Shown here piece by piece: positions 34,901-43,665 of a stretch of 64,000 nucleotides of DNA. The DNA comes from Kribbella pittospori. Its GTDB lineage: Bacteria > Actinomycetota > Actinomycetes > Propionibacteriales > Kribbellaceae. The notes under the pieces are model-generated. The model saw only the letters and a program-made list of their open reading frames with translations, searched no databases and had not been told where the DNA came from. The position numbers were made by a program, and so were the translations under genes. The stretch is taken from contig NZ_SJKB01000004.1 of the NCBI RefSeq assembly GCF_004331465.1, forward strand, positions 310,001-374,000, written 5' to 3'. Position 1 is the first letter of the stretch, and the number at the start of each line of letters is the position of its first letter.

Positions 34901-35819
34901 GGCGGATCCTCGGGTCGAGCAGCGAGTTGAGCAGATCGACGACCACGCTGGTCAGCAGGAAGATCAGGATCAGCGCGGTCGCGATGCCGACCACGGTCGG
35001 GCCCTCGTGCACCCGGATCGACTGGAACAGCAGCTGACCGACCCCGGGCAGGTTGAAGATCCCCTCAGTCACCACCGCACCGCCGAGCAATGCGCCCAGG
35101 TCGATCGCCAGATAGGTCAGCACCGGGATCGACGAGTTCCGCAGTACATGGATGCCGACCACTCGGCGCCGAGTCAGGCCCTTGGCCCACAGCGCCCGGA
35201 CGAAGTCCGAACTCATCGTGTCGACCACGCTCCCCCGGGTCAGCCGAGCCACCGCAGCCAACCCGTACAGCGCCAGCACTGTCGCCGGCAGCAGATACGA
35301 CAACGGCCAGCCGTCGGTCACGCCGGCGATCGGCAGCAGCGACAGCTTCACACCGAACACCAGTTGCGCGGTCACCGCCATCACGAAGATCGGCACCGAG
35401 GTGATCAGAATCGTCAGGATCAGTACGCCGCGGTCGATCCAGGTGTTCTTCCGCAACCCTGCGATCAGGCCGAGGCCGACCCCGATCACGACCTGGATCA
35501 CCCACGCGGTCAACGCCAACCGGATCGTCACCGGCCACCGCGTCGCCAGCCGCTCCGCCACCGACCGGCCGCGGAAGTCGACGCCGAGGTCGCCAGTCAG
35601 CAGATGGCCGAGATAGCGCAGGTACTGCGACCAGAGCGGGTCGTTCAGGTGGTAGAGCTCCCGGATCCGTTCGACCACCGCCGGGGACAGCGGCTGATCG
35701 CCACCCAGGCTGGAGATCGGGTCGCCGGGCAGCGCGAACACGGCCGCGTAGATGGCGAACGTGACGCCGAAGAACACCAGCACGAGTTCGATCACTCGCC
35801 GGATGGTGAAGCGCAGCAT
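34893..35819 (-). CDS. Peptide ABC transporter permease (DppB/OppB type)
   Basis: ATG 35819 shares its A with the stop of the carboxypeptidase gene (TGATG). The 308-residue protein starts MLRFTIRRVIELVLVFFGVT, has the conserved LPGDPIS segment and about six helices, and carries the EAA-like loop SSDFVRALWAKGLTRRRVVG. It pairs with the DppC-like protein encoded next. Confidence 0.92.
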   Translation of the reverse strand: MLRFTIRRVIELVLVFFGVTFAIYAAVFALPGDPISSLGGDQPLSPAVVERIRELYHLNDPLWSQYLRYLGHLLTGDLGVDFRGRSVAERLATRWPVTIRLALTAWVIQVVIGVGLGLIAGLRKNTWIDRGVLILTILITSVPIFVMAVTAQLVFGVKLSLLPIAGVTDGWPLSYLLPATVLALYGLAAVARLTRGSVVDTMSSDFVRALWAKGLTRRRVVGIHVLRNSSIPVLTYLAIDLGALLGGAVVTEGIFNLPGVGQLLFQSIRVHEGPTVVGIATALILIFLLTSVVVDLLNSLLDPRIRHD

Positions 35820-37195
35820 CAGCCCGCCTCCCGCCGTACGGCGTTCAACAGCGCGAGAGTGGCGGCGTACTGAACTCCGACGAGGTCCTTGATCGGGACG
35901 GTCCGCAGCTCCTGGTCGAGCGCCGCGGCCTCCTCCTGCCACTCGCGGTAGTGCTCACGCATCCGCCGACACAGTGGATGCAGTACGGCGGCCGCACTCC
36001 CCCGCGCGATCTCGCCCTCGAGCGAGCGCAGCAGCATGCCGCCGAACCGCAGCCGGAACGACCGGTGCACATCGGTCAGCCCGAAGGCCTCCGCGACCGT
36101 CGCCACTCGCGCGGGGTCCTCCTTCTCGGCCCGGAGCCGGTCGCGTTCCGGCCGCTTCGCCAGGTACGGGAGGAAGGCGTCGGTCGCACGGACCAGTTGC
36201 GAATCGTCGGACAGGTACGGGCGGGCGGCGTCGAAGATCTCGATCATCGCGTCGAGATCCTTGCCCAGGGCATCGGCCATCCGGGCCAGCACCTCGCGGT
36301 ACGGCACCTCGCTCGGCGTCTGGTCGTCGTTCGCGGGATGAGTCCAGTAGGGCAGCTCGGCGACCAGGCTGACCGTCCCGTGCCGTTCGGCGTACTCCGA
36401 GGACGACCCACCCGACGACGTGTACGGCGTCAGCCCCAGACTCTCGGTGTAGTCGTACGTCGCCTTGGCCGAGATCATCTCGTAGACCGCAGGACCGAGC
36501 GGCCGCGCGACCGGTGACTCGGGTTCGCCGAGGTCGAGCGGCAGACCGAACGACGCGGTGATCGCGTGCAACTCGTCGACGAAACCGCCGAGCTCGCGGG
36601 TGACGTAGTAGTACACGCCACCGACCTCGGTGTTGTGCAGGGAGACGGCGACCACCGGCTTGAGCTCGTCGATCACCCGCATCAGCGCGAACGCCTCGGG
36701 CATCACCTGATCGAAGTACGCGTTCTTGTACTGGAACGGGAACGACCACTCGACCTGCTCGGCCGGGGCCGGGCGGTAGAAGTGCTCGAGACAGTTCACC
36801 CGGTTGAACGGACCGTCGAACCAGCCCTCGTTCAGACGGGTGCCGTCGGGATCGATGCAGCCGATGATGTTCCAGCGGCAGCCGCCGCGGAGGTCCTCGT
36901 CGGCGCACAGGTCCTCGGCCAGCCGGATCGCGGTCCAGAAGCCGATCGGTTCGTTCGGGTGTACGCCGGCGTACACGAGCGCCTCGTCGGGGCCGGCGCC
37001 GATCGAGTACATCGTGATCGGGTCGCCGAGGCGCGACGTACCGATCCGTCGGCTGGTGACCAGGCCCGGGTAGCGGCCGGCCAAGTCGTCGAGGCGCTCG
37101 GTGATCTCGTCGACGCCCGGGAAATGGTCCAGGTCGGGCACGCGGTGGGCCCGCTCCAGGATCTCCTGGAGCGGGCCTCCGTTGGTTGCTGTCAT
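35819..37195 (-). CDS. M14-family zinc carboxypeptidase
   Basis: ATG 37195 overlaps the stop of the binding-protein gene (TGATG). The 458-residue enzyme has zinc ligands His79 and Glu82 in VYAGVHPNEPIGF and His187 in VAVSLHNTEVGG. The IDPDGTRLNEGW segment follows the M14 pattern, and a probable catalytic Glu is in LVAELPYWTHP. There is no signal peptide, so it should act on peptides after import by the transporter encoded around it. The C-terminal 150 residues are helical and of unknown role. Confidence 0.88.
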   Translation of the reverse strand: MTATNGGPLQEILERAHRVPDLDHFPGVDEITERLDDLAGRYPGLVTSRRIGTSRLGDPITMYSIGAGPDEALVYAGVHPNEPIGFWTAIRLAEDLCADEDLRGGCRWNIIGCIDPDGTRLNEGWFDGPFNRVNCLEHFYRPAPAEQVEWSFPFQYKNAYFDQVMPEAFALMRVIDELKPVVAVSLHNTEVGGVYYYVTRELGGFVDELHAITASFGLPLDLGEPESPVARPLGPAVYEMISAKATYDYTESLGLTPYTSSGGSSSEYAERHGTVSLVAELPYWTHPANDDQTPSEVPYREVLARMADALGKDLDAMIEIFDAARPYLSDDSQLVRATDAFLPYLAKRPERDRLRAEKEDPARVATVAEAFGLTDVHRSFRLRFGGMLLRSLEGEIARGSAAAVLHPLCRRMREHYREWQEEAAALDQELRTVPIKDLVGVQYAATLALLNAVRREAG

Positions 37196-38790
37196 CAACT
37201 ATCCGCCAGGGTGGTGTTCTCGAGCTCCAGGCTGCCCGCACCCTCGGCCAGCTTCGCGATCCGGTCCGAGGTCGCGTAGGTGTACTTCTCGAAGAACATC
37301 GGCGGGGCCGGGAAGTCCTTGATGATCGCCTTCTGGACGTCGACGTACCCCTCGATCGCCTTCTGCGGATCGACCTGCGCGTCCGCCTTGGCCAGCAACT
37401 GCTCGACCTGCGTGGTGTAGTAGGGGATGCAGTTCACGCAGCCGCCGGACTTGGTGTAGAAGGACCGCAGCGTGTTCTGCTGGCTGGCGTAGAGGGCGCC
37501 CCAGCGGGAGAAGTACGGGCCGCTCAGCTTCTTCTCGTTGCGCAGCTTCTGGAACTCCGGGAAGTCCGTGGTCGGCGTCGCGGTGACGTCCTTGATGCCG
37601 AGATTCTGCCGCAGTTGGTTGGCGTACGCGTTGTAGAGGTCGTCGAGACCGGAGCCGCCCGGGTAGCGGATCTCCATCTTGCCGCTGAAGCCGCCCGCCT
37701 CGGCCAGCAACTGCTTGGCCTTGGTGGGGTTGAATGTGCAGAGCTCGCCGCAGAGGTCCTTCGGCGTACCCGGCTCGCCCGGTGGGGTCAGCGCTGTGGC
37801 GGGCGTCCAGATCCCGCCGTAGATCACGTTGCTGACGGCCTGGCGATCGATCGCCATCGAGATCGCCTCGCGGACCCGGACGTCGGAGTACCGCTTGTCC
37901 CACAGCGGCAGGCCGAGGTAGTTCATGCCAAGGCCCTCGAAGACGTACGCACGGTCGCCGAAATCCTTCCTCACCTGCGCCATCCGGGCCGCCGGTACGA
38001 AGATGATGTCGGTATTGCCGGCCTGGACGTCGGTGTAGGCCGTGGTCATGTCGGTGTACGGCTTGAACACGATCTCGTCGATACTCGGCTTCGGGCCCTG
38101 GTAGTTCGCGAAGGCCTTGACCGTCATCGGCTCGTTCTCGGTGTAGCTGCCGTCCATCTCGAACGGCCCGTTGCCGATCGGCTTCTTGCCGTACCCGTCG
38201 AGATCCTTGTACGCCGCCTCGGGCATCGGGAAGAACCCGGTCTGCGCCTGCGACAACTGGGTCGGGAACTGGCCGTCGGGGCTCTTCAGCGTGACCGTGA
38301 AGGTGAGCTCGTCGACCACCTTCAGGCCGGACAGCTCCTTGGTCTTCGGTGCGCCCTTGGCCGGGTTGAGAGCGTCGTACCCGGCGATGTTGACCAGTTG
38401 GCCGCTGTTCTCCCAGGCGTTCGGCCCGTAGGCGACCGTGTTCCACGCCTTCACGTAGCTCTCCGCGGTGACCTTCTCGCCGTTGTGGAAGGTCCACCCC
38501 GGGCGCAGCTTGACGGTCCAGTGCACGGCGTCGGTCGACTTCACCGATTCGGCGTTCAGGTAGGTCAGGCTGCCGTCGCTCTTCACGTAGGTGAGGGCGG
38601 AGAACAGCGCCTTGTCCTGCGCGAAGGCGATGGTCTGACGGCCCGGGTTCAGCGTGACCGGGTCGTCGACGGCGTACGAGATCGACCGCACCCCGTCGGC
38701 CGGGGAGGCGGAGCCGCCGCCGGAACAGCCTGACAGCGTGAGGGCGCCGGCGAGCAGGACGGCGGTCACCCGGACAGCACGGCGTTTCAT
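37195..38790 (-). CDS. Peptide ABC transporter substrate-binding lipoprotein (SBP_bac_5)
   Basis: ATG 38790 is preceded by GGAGGACCC; the upstream extension is not coding. The 531-residue precursor has a lipoprotein signal MKRRAVRVTAVLLAGALTLS ending at Cys22 (LSGC). The family-5 binding fold includes YVKAWNTVAYGPNAWENSGQ, PLWDKRYSDVRVREAISMAI and CTFNPTKAKQLLAEAG. This is the first gene of the seven-gene operon and sets the substrate range: oligopeptides, possibly with unusual residues given the two hydrolases encoded beside it. Confidence 0.93.
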   Translation of the reverse strand: MKRRAVRVTAVLLAGALTLSGCSGGGSASPADGVRSISYAVDDPVTLNPGRQTIAFAQDKALFSALTYVKSDGSLTYLNAESVKSTDAVHWTVKLRPGWTFHNGEKVTAESYVKAWNTVAYGPNAWENSGQLVNIAGYDALNPAKGAPKTKELSGLKVVDELTFTVTLKSPDGQFPTQLSQAQTGFFPMPEAAYKDLDGYGKKPIGNGPFEMDGSYTENEPMTVKAFANYQGPKPSIDEIVFKPYTDMTTAYTDVQAGNTDIIFVPAARMAQVRKDFGDRAYVFEGLGMNYLGLPLWDKRYSDVRVREAISMAIDRQAVSNVIYGGIWTPATALTPPGEPGTPKDLCGELCTFNPTKAKQLLAEAGGFSGKMEIRYPGGSGLDDLYNAYANQLRQNLGIKDVTATPTTDFPEFQKLRNEKKLSGPYFSRWGALYASQQNTLRSFYTKSGGCVNCIPYYTTQVEQLLAKADAQVDPQKAIEGYVDVQKAIIKDFPAPPMFFEKYTYATSDRIAKLAEGAGSLELENTTLADS

Positions 38791-38875
38791 GGGTCCTCCA
38801 GCTACTTCCGCGGCCGCAGGGCGGGCCGACTGTGTTCCCCCGATCCTGGATGCCCTGAGCTTGTAGCGCAATAGG

Positions 38876-38892
38876 GAAACTTGGGAAGTTTC
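38876..38892. promoter_or_regulatory. Palindrome upstream of the peptide operon
   Basis: GAAACTT-ggg-AAGTTTC is a perfect 7-bp dyad about 85 bp before the binding-protein start, in an AT-richer segment. It is a good operator candidate for the operon-encoded GbsR/MarR protein or for the MarR protein encoded just downstream. No clear -35/-10 pair could be placed. Confidence 0.5.
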
Positions 38893-38952
38893 AGTAGGAA
38901 ATGAACTCTTAGCGCAGACGTAACACTCGACAACAGCTGGTTGAGGCAGGGA

Positions 38953-39456
38953 TCAGCTGAAGTCGCCGGCGTTGTGGCGAAGCGGTTCGAGCACCGACCA
39001 GAGCATCTTGAGCTGGTCCTCGGTGAGGCCGCTGAGCGCGAAATCGGCGGCGACCAGGTCGGCGGTGGCGCGCTCGACCAGCTCCCGTCCGTCCTGGGTG
39101 ATCTCGCACAGGACCGCCCGGCCGTCGTCCGGGTGCGGGGTCCGGGTCACCAGCCCGGCCGCCTCGAGCCGCCGTACGATCGAGGTCACGGACGTCGGGT
39201 GGACCTGGAGTCGCTCCCCCATCTTCCCCAGCGGCAGCGACCCACGCCGCGAGAACGTCAGCAGCACCAGAGCCTCGAACCGCGCGAACGTCAGCCCGTG
39301 CTTGCGAAGGATGTCGTCCAGTTCCCCGATGACGATCTGCTGGGCCCGCATCAGCGACGTGACGGCCCGCATCTGCTCGACCGCACCCCACCGCCGGCCC
39401 CACTGCCGCGACGCCTCGTCGATCGGATCGAACGGCAACGCCCTCTTCCTCGCCAT
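38953..39456 (-). CDS. MarR-family transcription regulator
   Basis: The 167-residue protein has the MarR winged helix: LTFARFEALVLLTFSRRGSL, LGKMGERLQVHPTSVTSIVR, RLEAAGLVTR and a wing HPDDGRAVLCEIT. N- and C-terminal helices form the dimer interface. It begins 32 bp from the divergent DUF4231 gene, which it may control together with itself. It may also affect the peptide operon downstream. Confidence 0.9.
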   Translation of the reverse strand: MARKRALPFDPIDEASRQWGRRWGAVEQMRAVTSLMRAQQIVIGELDDILRKHGLTFARFEALVLLTFSRRGSLPLGKMGERLQVHPTSVTSIVRRLEAAGLVTRTPHPDDGRAVLCEITQDGRELVERATADLVAADFALSGLTEDQLKMLWSVLEPLRHNAGDFS

Positions 39457-39488
39457 GAGCCGAAGGTTAGCTGGAGACTAGGCACACC

Positions 39489-39935
39489 ATGGGCAGACTC
39501 AGAGATTCGGATTTCCCGGCGCTCGGCACCGACGCGCCCGCGGAGCAGTTGATCAGCCTCCGCTTCCGCTGGTATCACCACCAGGCCAACCAGGCCCGGG
39601 TCGCCTACCGAGGGCTCGGCACCATCCAGCTCATCGCGGCCTTGTTCATCGCGACCTCGGTCGCGATCAGCGCACCGACCTGGCTCGCTCCGTCGCTCGG
39701 CGCCCTGATCGCGCTGGCCGAGGGACTCCGGACGCTCTTCGGGTTCAAGGACTCCTATCCGACCTACCGCCGGACCGCCGAGGACCTGCGGAACGAAGCC
39801 TGGCTGTACGTCCAGCGCGCCGGCCGGTACACAACCGCCGAGGATCCGGCCAAAGTGCTGACCGAACGCGTGGTGGAGATCAGCCACACCGAGACCGCCG
39901 ACTGGGAAGAAGCACTCAAACAGCGGAGCGTCTGA
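39489..39935 (+). CDS. DUF4231 (SLATT-like) two-helix membrane protein
   Basis: The 148-residue protein has a charged N terminus (LISLRFRWYHHQANQARVAY), two adjacent membrane helices (about residues 45-80) and a C-terminal helical part with YRRTAEDLRNEAWLY and EDPAKVL. That is the DUF4231/SLATT pattern. SLATT proteins have been proposed as membrane effectors in some conflict systems, but this gene stands without nucleotide-cyclase or protease partners, so a housekeeping role is as likely. Confidence 0.8.
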   Translation: MGRLRDSDFPALGTDAPAEQLISLRFRWYHHQANQARVAYRGLGTIQLIAALFIATSVAISAPTWLAPSLGALIALAEGLRTLFGFKDSYPTYRRTAEDLRNEAWLYVQRAGRYTTAEDPAKVLTERVVEISHTETADWEEALKQRSV

Positions 39936-39966
39936 AACTGTCTGCGGGGTCTGGGAGGGTCCGGAT

Positions 39967-40713
39967 ATGACGTTGTCGACGGAGCGGGCCGAGTTCTATC
40001 TCGGGCACGTGCGGGCTGAGGGTGCACGGCTGGAGGAAGTCGGGCGGATGGGGCTGGATGCGGCGATCCCCAGTTGTCCGGGGTGGACGGTGGAGTCAGT
40101 ACTGCGGCATGTCGCGCAGGTGTACGTGCACAAGGTGGAGGTGCTGCGGCTCGGCGCGCTGCCCGACCCATGGCCGCCGGACTTCGACGCACGGGAGACC
40201 TTCGAGTGGTACGACGAGGCGCTCGCAGCGATCGTGGCCGCGTTGGAGAAGGCCGGTACGTCGCTGGAGACCTGGACGTTCAACCCGGACGACGCCACCT
40301 CGGGGTTCTGGTACCGGCGGATGGCGCTGGAGAGTGTCGTGCACCGAATAGACGTCGAGCAGGCCCATGGCGTGGTCACACCGATCGCCGTCGAACTGGC
40401 GCTGGACGGTATCGACGAGTTGCTGTTCCCGAACCTCGGCGGACCGTGGTGGGAGGAGGGCGACACTGACCACCCGCTCGACGCGACCGTGCGCATCACG
40501 TCCGAGGGCCGCACGTGGACGATCAGCGCGGACAGCACCAGCGTCACCGTGCAGCAGGGCGACGAAGGCGATGCGGCCGCCGAGATCTTCGGATCACCCG
40601 ATGCGGTGTTCCTCTGGCTGTGGGGTCGCACGGATGCTTCCGCGATCCAGACCGCCGGCGACGAGAGCGTCGTACGGGAGTTCCGTGCGCGGGTCGCGGA
40701 GGCCACTCGCTGA
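39967..40713 (+). CDS. Maleylpyruvate isomerase-family (mycothiol-dependent) protein
   Basis: ATG 39967 follows GGGAGGG. The 248-residue protein has the MDMPI N-terminal helical domain (PSCPGWTVESVLRHVAQVYV and YRRMALESVVHRIDVEQAHG, both with metal-ligand His positions) and the smaller C-terminal domain with VTVQQGDEGDAAAEIFGSPD. Such enzymes use mycothiol, the actinobacterial thiol, as cofactor. The substrate is unknown. It precedes the YCII/ECF42 pair on the same strand. Confidence 0.85.
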   Translation: MTLSTERAEFYLGHVRAEGARLEEVGRMGLDAAIPSCPGWTVESVLRHVAQVYVHKVEVLRLGALPDPWPPDFDARETFEWYDEALAAIVAALEKAGTSLETWTFNPDDATSGFWYRRMALESVVHRIDVEQAHGVVTPIAVELALDGIDELLFPNLGGPWWEEGDTDHPLDATVRITSEGRTWTISADSTSVTVQQGDEGDAAAEIFGSPDAVFLWLWGRTDASAIQTAGDESVVREFRARVAEATR

Positions 40714-40795
40714 CGGATGTCCTGTTCGCGGGTTGCTGTTCGTTCACTTGCCGAGGGACCAGAGTGGTTCCTGCAGCAAGGAAAGGAGTGGGCTG

Positions 40796-41143
40796 ATGGC
40801 GCAGTACCTGGCGCTCGTTTACAGCGCGGACGTGGACTGGTTCGCACCTGAGCAGGCCGAGGAGCTCGCGGAGTACCGGCGGTTCCAGGACGAGAACGCC
40901 GGCCTGATCACCGCCAGCGCGGTCCTCCATCCGACCAGTACGGCGACCGTCGTACGGGTGGAAGGTGCCCGCGGCGGGAAGGTCGTCACCACCGACGGGC
41001 CGTACGCCGAGACGAAGGAAGCACTGACCGGCTACTACCTGGTCGAGGCCGAGGACCTGGAGGCGGCGATCGCGATCGCCCAGCAGATCCCGTCGGCGTG
41101 GAACGGCGCGGTCGAGGTCCGCCCGGTGATCCGGGCCCGCTGA
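40796..41143 (+). CDS. YCII/DGPF-domain protein (second copy)
   Basis: ATG 40796 has AAGGAG 8 nt upstream; the open frame further 5' is antisense-like. The 115-residue protein starts MAQYLALVYSADVDWF and has VVTTDGPYAETKEALTGYYL, where DGPF has become DGPY. It lies 11 nt before an ECF42 sigma gene, the standard arrangement of this module. Confidence 0.88.
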   Translation: MAQYLALVYSADVDWFAPEQAEELAEYRRFQDENAGLITASAVLHPTSTATVVRVEGARGGKVVTTDGPYAETKEALTGYYLVEAEDLEAAIAIAQQIPSAWNGAVEVRPVIRAR

Positions 41144-41154
41144 AGGCTCCGACG

Positions 41155-42387
41155 ATGGAGCCAGGGCACGACGCGGTGGCCGAGACGGTCCGGGTCGAGG
41201 GGACACGCATCCTCGCGACGCTGATCCGGACCGTCGGCGACGTGCAACTCGCCGAGGACGCCGTCCAGGAGGCCACCCTGGCGGCCCTCGGCGCCTGGCC
41301 GGTGACAGGAGTACCGCCCGAGCCGCGCGCCTGGCTGACCGTGACCGCCCGGCGCAAGGCGATCGACATCATCCGGCGCGAACGGGCCCGCGCCGACAAG
41401 GAACGTGACAGCACCCAGCTGATCGAGCTGGGCCGCACCGACATCGTCCCGGCCGAGGTGGTCCAGGACGACCTGCTGCGGCTGATCTTCACCTGCTGCC
41501 ACCCCGCGCTCTCACCACCAACCCGAGTCGCGTTGGCCTTGCGCACCTTGTGCGGACTGTCTCCCGCGCAGATCGCCGGCGTCATGCTCACGACCGAGGC
41601 CGCGACCGCGAAGCGCCTGACCCGAGCCCGGCAGAAGATCGCCGCCGCCCGCATCCCGTACCGGGTGCCACCCGAGGCCGAACTCCCCCAGCGCCTGCCC
41701 GCGGTCTGCGGAGTGGTCCACAGCCTCTACACGTCCGGCCACGCTCCGGTCGAAGGACAAACGGCGTACGACGTCGATGTCTGCGCGGAGGCAATCCGGT
41801 TGGCGGAGCTCCTGCACGAGCTGCTGCCCGATCAGTCGATGCCGACCGCCGTACTCGCACTGCTGCTGCTCACCGAGGCGCGTCGCCCAGCCCGCCTGGA
41901 CGCCGAGGGTGAGGTCGTCACGCTCGACCAGCAGGACCGCGGCCGCTGGGACAACGCCGCGATCGCCCGCGGAATCGAGCTTCTCAACGACTCGCTCCTG
42001 CGCTCGAACCAGCAGGCCGATGCCTACCAACTCCAGGCCGCCATCGCGGCCGAGCACGCCCGCGCACCCAGCTACGACACCACGGACTGGACGGAGATCC
42101 TCCGCCTGTACGAGCTCCTGGTGTCGGTCGCGCCCAGCCCGGCAGCCGACCTGGGACGCGCGGTCGCGGCCGCCGAAGCAAAAGGCACCACAGCGGGACT
42201 CGCCTTGCTCAGCGAGCTCACACCCAGCCCACGCTGGCACGCCGTCCGCGCCGAGCTACTGGCCCGCGATCACCGGTACGACGAAGCAGTCGAGGAACTC
42301 ACCCAGGCGCTGGAAGGTCCGTCGACCGACGCCGAACGACGCCATCGCGAGCGTCGCCTCGAACTCTTCCGAGCCGCGGCCGACTGA
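41155..42387 (+). CDS. ECF42-type sigma factor (second copy)
   Basis: ATG 41155 gives 410 residues, the same length as the copy at 16258-17490. Region 2 (ILATLIRTVGDVQLAEDAVQ, then EATLAALGAW), region 4 (LRTLCGLSPAQIAGVMLTTE) and the DUF6596 C-terminal domain (LPAVCGVVHSLYTSGHAPVE, then AVLALLLLTEARRPAR) are present. The sequences differ clearly between copies, so they are old paralogues and not a recent duplication. It ends 2 bp from the convergent PH-domain gene. Confidence 0.92.
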   Translation: MEPGHDAVAETVRVEGTRILATLIRTVGDVQLAEDAVQEATLAALGAWPVTGVPPEPRAWLTVTARRKAIDIIRRERARADKERDSTQLIELGRTDIVPAEVVQDDLLRLIFTCCHPALSPPTRVALALRTLCGLSPAQIAGVMLTTEAATAKRLTRARQKIAAARIPYRVPPEAELPQRLPAVCGVVHSLYTSGHAPVEGQTAYDVDVCAEAIRLAELLHELLPDQSMPTAVLALLLLTEARRPARLDAEGEVVTLDQQDRGRWDNAAIARGIELLNDSLLRSNQQADAYQLQAAIAAEHARAPSYDTTDWTEILRLYELLVSVAPSPAADLGRAVAAAEAKGTTAGLALLSELTPSPRWHAVRAELLARDHRYDEAVEELTQALEGPSTDAERRHRERRLELFRAAAD

Positions 42388-42389
42388 GC

Positions 42390-43103
42390 TCAGTCCTCGT
42401 CGGTCCACTTGCCGCGTTCGCTGTTGAAGATCGACTTCGACGCCGGACCGGAGGACGGTGGTGGGCCACCGCGACGCGCCGGCGCGGCGGGCACCGTGGT
42501 GGTGATCTCCTGCGCGGAGTCCATCCCGATCGGACCGGTGCCGTCGTCGTCGGAGTCGTCGTCGCCCTCCACCACGTCGACGCTGGCCGACGCGCGCAGG
42601 CCCGTGCGCTGGATGACGCGCTGGATGGTCAGGTCACGGTCGTCGGGACGGCTGACCCACTTGATCTCGCGGAAGCCCTGGTCCTGCGCCGCGGACTCGA
42701 AGACGAAATGGCCGTAGCCGAAGATCCGGCCGACGATCGGCTTCTGCAGGGTGATGTCGAGGACTCGCGCGATCGGGGTGGTCGCGACGGTCTGCGAGAA
42801 GACGCCACGGATCCGCATGACCCGCATGTTGGTGACCACGAACCGGTCCCGGTGGTGGGTGAGGAACTGCCAGAAGGCGTGCGTGAGCAGCACCAGCACG
42901 AGCGCGAGGATGACGGGCTGGCCACCGATATCCGTCGTCACCATCGCGACCAGCAAGGCGGTCGCCAGCGCGACCTCGAGCATCGGCGGCAAGTACACCA
43001 CCCAGTGCTGGCGGACCTCGTCGATGACGACCTCGCCCTCGTCCGAGATCAGGTGCCGCCGGACCTTCGGGTCGAAGATCCGGAACAGGCCTATGCCGGC
43101 CAT
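42390..43103 (-). CDS. PH-domain membrane protein (bacterial PH / YdbS-like)
   Basis: The 237-residue protein has AGGGGAG before its ATG, two membrane helices (about residues 35-80: YLPPMLEVALATALLVAM, then PVILALVLVLLTHAFWQFL) and a bacterial PH domain (about 80-155: HHRDRFVVTNMRVMRIRGVF, then TPIARVLDITLQKPIVGRIF). An acidic, disordered tail closes it. The function is unknown; such proteins sit on the inner face of the membrane. Confidence 0.85.
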   Translation of the reverse strand: MAGIGLFRIFDPKVRRHLISDEGEVVIDEVRQHWVVYLPPMLEVALATALLVAMVTTDIGGQPVILALVLVLLTHAFWQFLTHHRDRFVVTNMRVMRIRGVFSQTVATTPIARVLDITLQKPIVGRIFGYGHFVFESAAQDQGFREIKWVSRPDDRDLTIQRVIQRTGLRASASVDVVEGDDDSDDDGTGPIGMDSAQEITTTVPAAPARRGGPPPSSGPASKSIFNSERGKWTDED

Positions 43104-43168
43104 CCACTCACTCCCCTACCACCCTCTCTTGCCAACCGCCGCGCGCCGCGTTGCGGCCCGTACAGCCA

Positions 43169-43201
43169 AGTGTCCCGCACGATTGCTCGTAACGGGACAC
43201 T
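43169..43201 (-). terminator. Hairpin terminator after the small membrane-protein gene
   Basis: AGTGTCCCG (43169-43177) and CGGGACACT (43193-43201) form a perfect 9-bp stem, and the loop contains an inner ACGA/TCGT stem. It lies 11 nt past the stop of the minus-strand gene at 43213. Confidence 0.65.
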
Positions 43202-43212
43202 CGGACGGCAGA

Positions 43213-43371
43213 TCAGCTGAACAGCGCGCTCAAGAAGGTGATCACACTCTCGAACGCGTCACCGATGGCCGAGAACGCGCCTCCCACCGCATCGGCCGCG
43301 TTCGCCGGCTGAGTGAACAGATAGAAGGCGGCAAAGGCGATGACCGACCAGATCAACAGCTTCTTCGGCAT
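43213..43371 (-). CDS. Small membrane protein, 52 aa
   Basis: ATG 43371 has a good site (GAGGAGTGGTGAC). The product begins MPKKLLIWSVIAFAAFYLFT and has one membrane helix (about residues 4-19), then QPANAADAVGGAF and an amphipathic C-terminal helix (FESVITFLSALFS). Similar short proteins are widespread in actinobacteria as far as I remember, without a known role. The 294-bp upstream gap holds a possible promoter (GTGACA, 18 bp, TACAAA on the minus strand) and a 14-bp palindrome at 43551-43564; I see no gene there. Confidence 0.75.
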   Translation of the reverse strand: MPKKLLIWSVIAFAAFYLFTQPANAADAVGGAFSAIGDAFESVITFLSALFS

Positions 43372-43550
43372 GTCACCACTCCTCGTTAGCAACCACTCGG
43401 TCGACTGTATTTGAGTTTGTATCACGGACCGTCACCAATTGTCACTGACTGAACACAGCCCACCGCACAATGCTCACCAGCTACAAGGTCCATTCTGTAA
43501 CGGATTCGGGGGCATGGCACCCACCGGCGCGCCGCCACGAGACGTGCATC

Positions 43551-43564
43551 CCGCCGTACGGCGG
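43551..43564. promoter_or_regulatory. Perfect 14-bp palindrome
   Basis: CCGCCGTACGGCGG lies in the non-coding gap between meaB and the small membrane-protein gene. It could be a protein site or part of the meaB 3' end structure; no associated promoter is evident. Confidence 0.35.
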
Positions 43565-43665
43565 AAATCCTGCGATGTTTGCCCGATTTCGGAACAGCCA
43601 TTGGATGAACACCAGGGAGAGACACAATGTGACAGTCCGTGGTCGGGTGTTGCATCTGAGATTGA

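Noticed and set aside
39489..39935. DUF4231/SLATT gene as part of an anti-phage conflict system
   Set aside because: No nucleotide cyclase, protease, reverse transcriptase or other effector gene adjoins it; the neighbours are a MarR regulator and a mycothiol enzyme.
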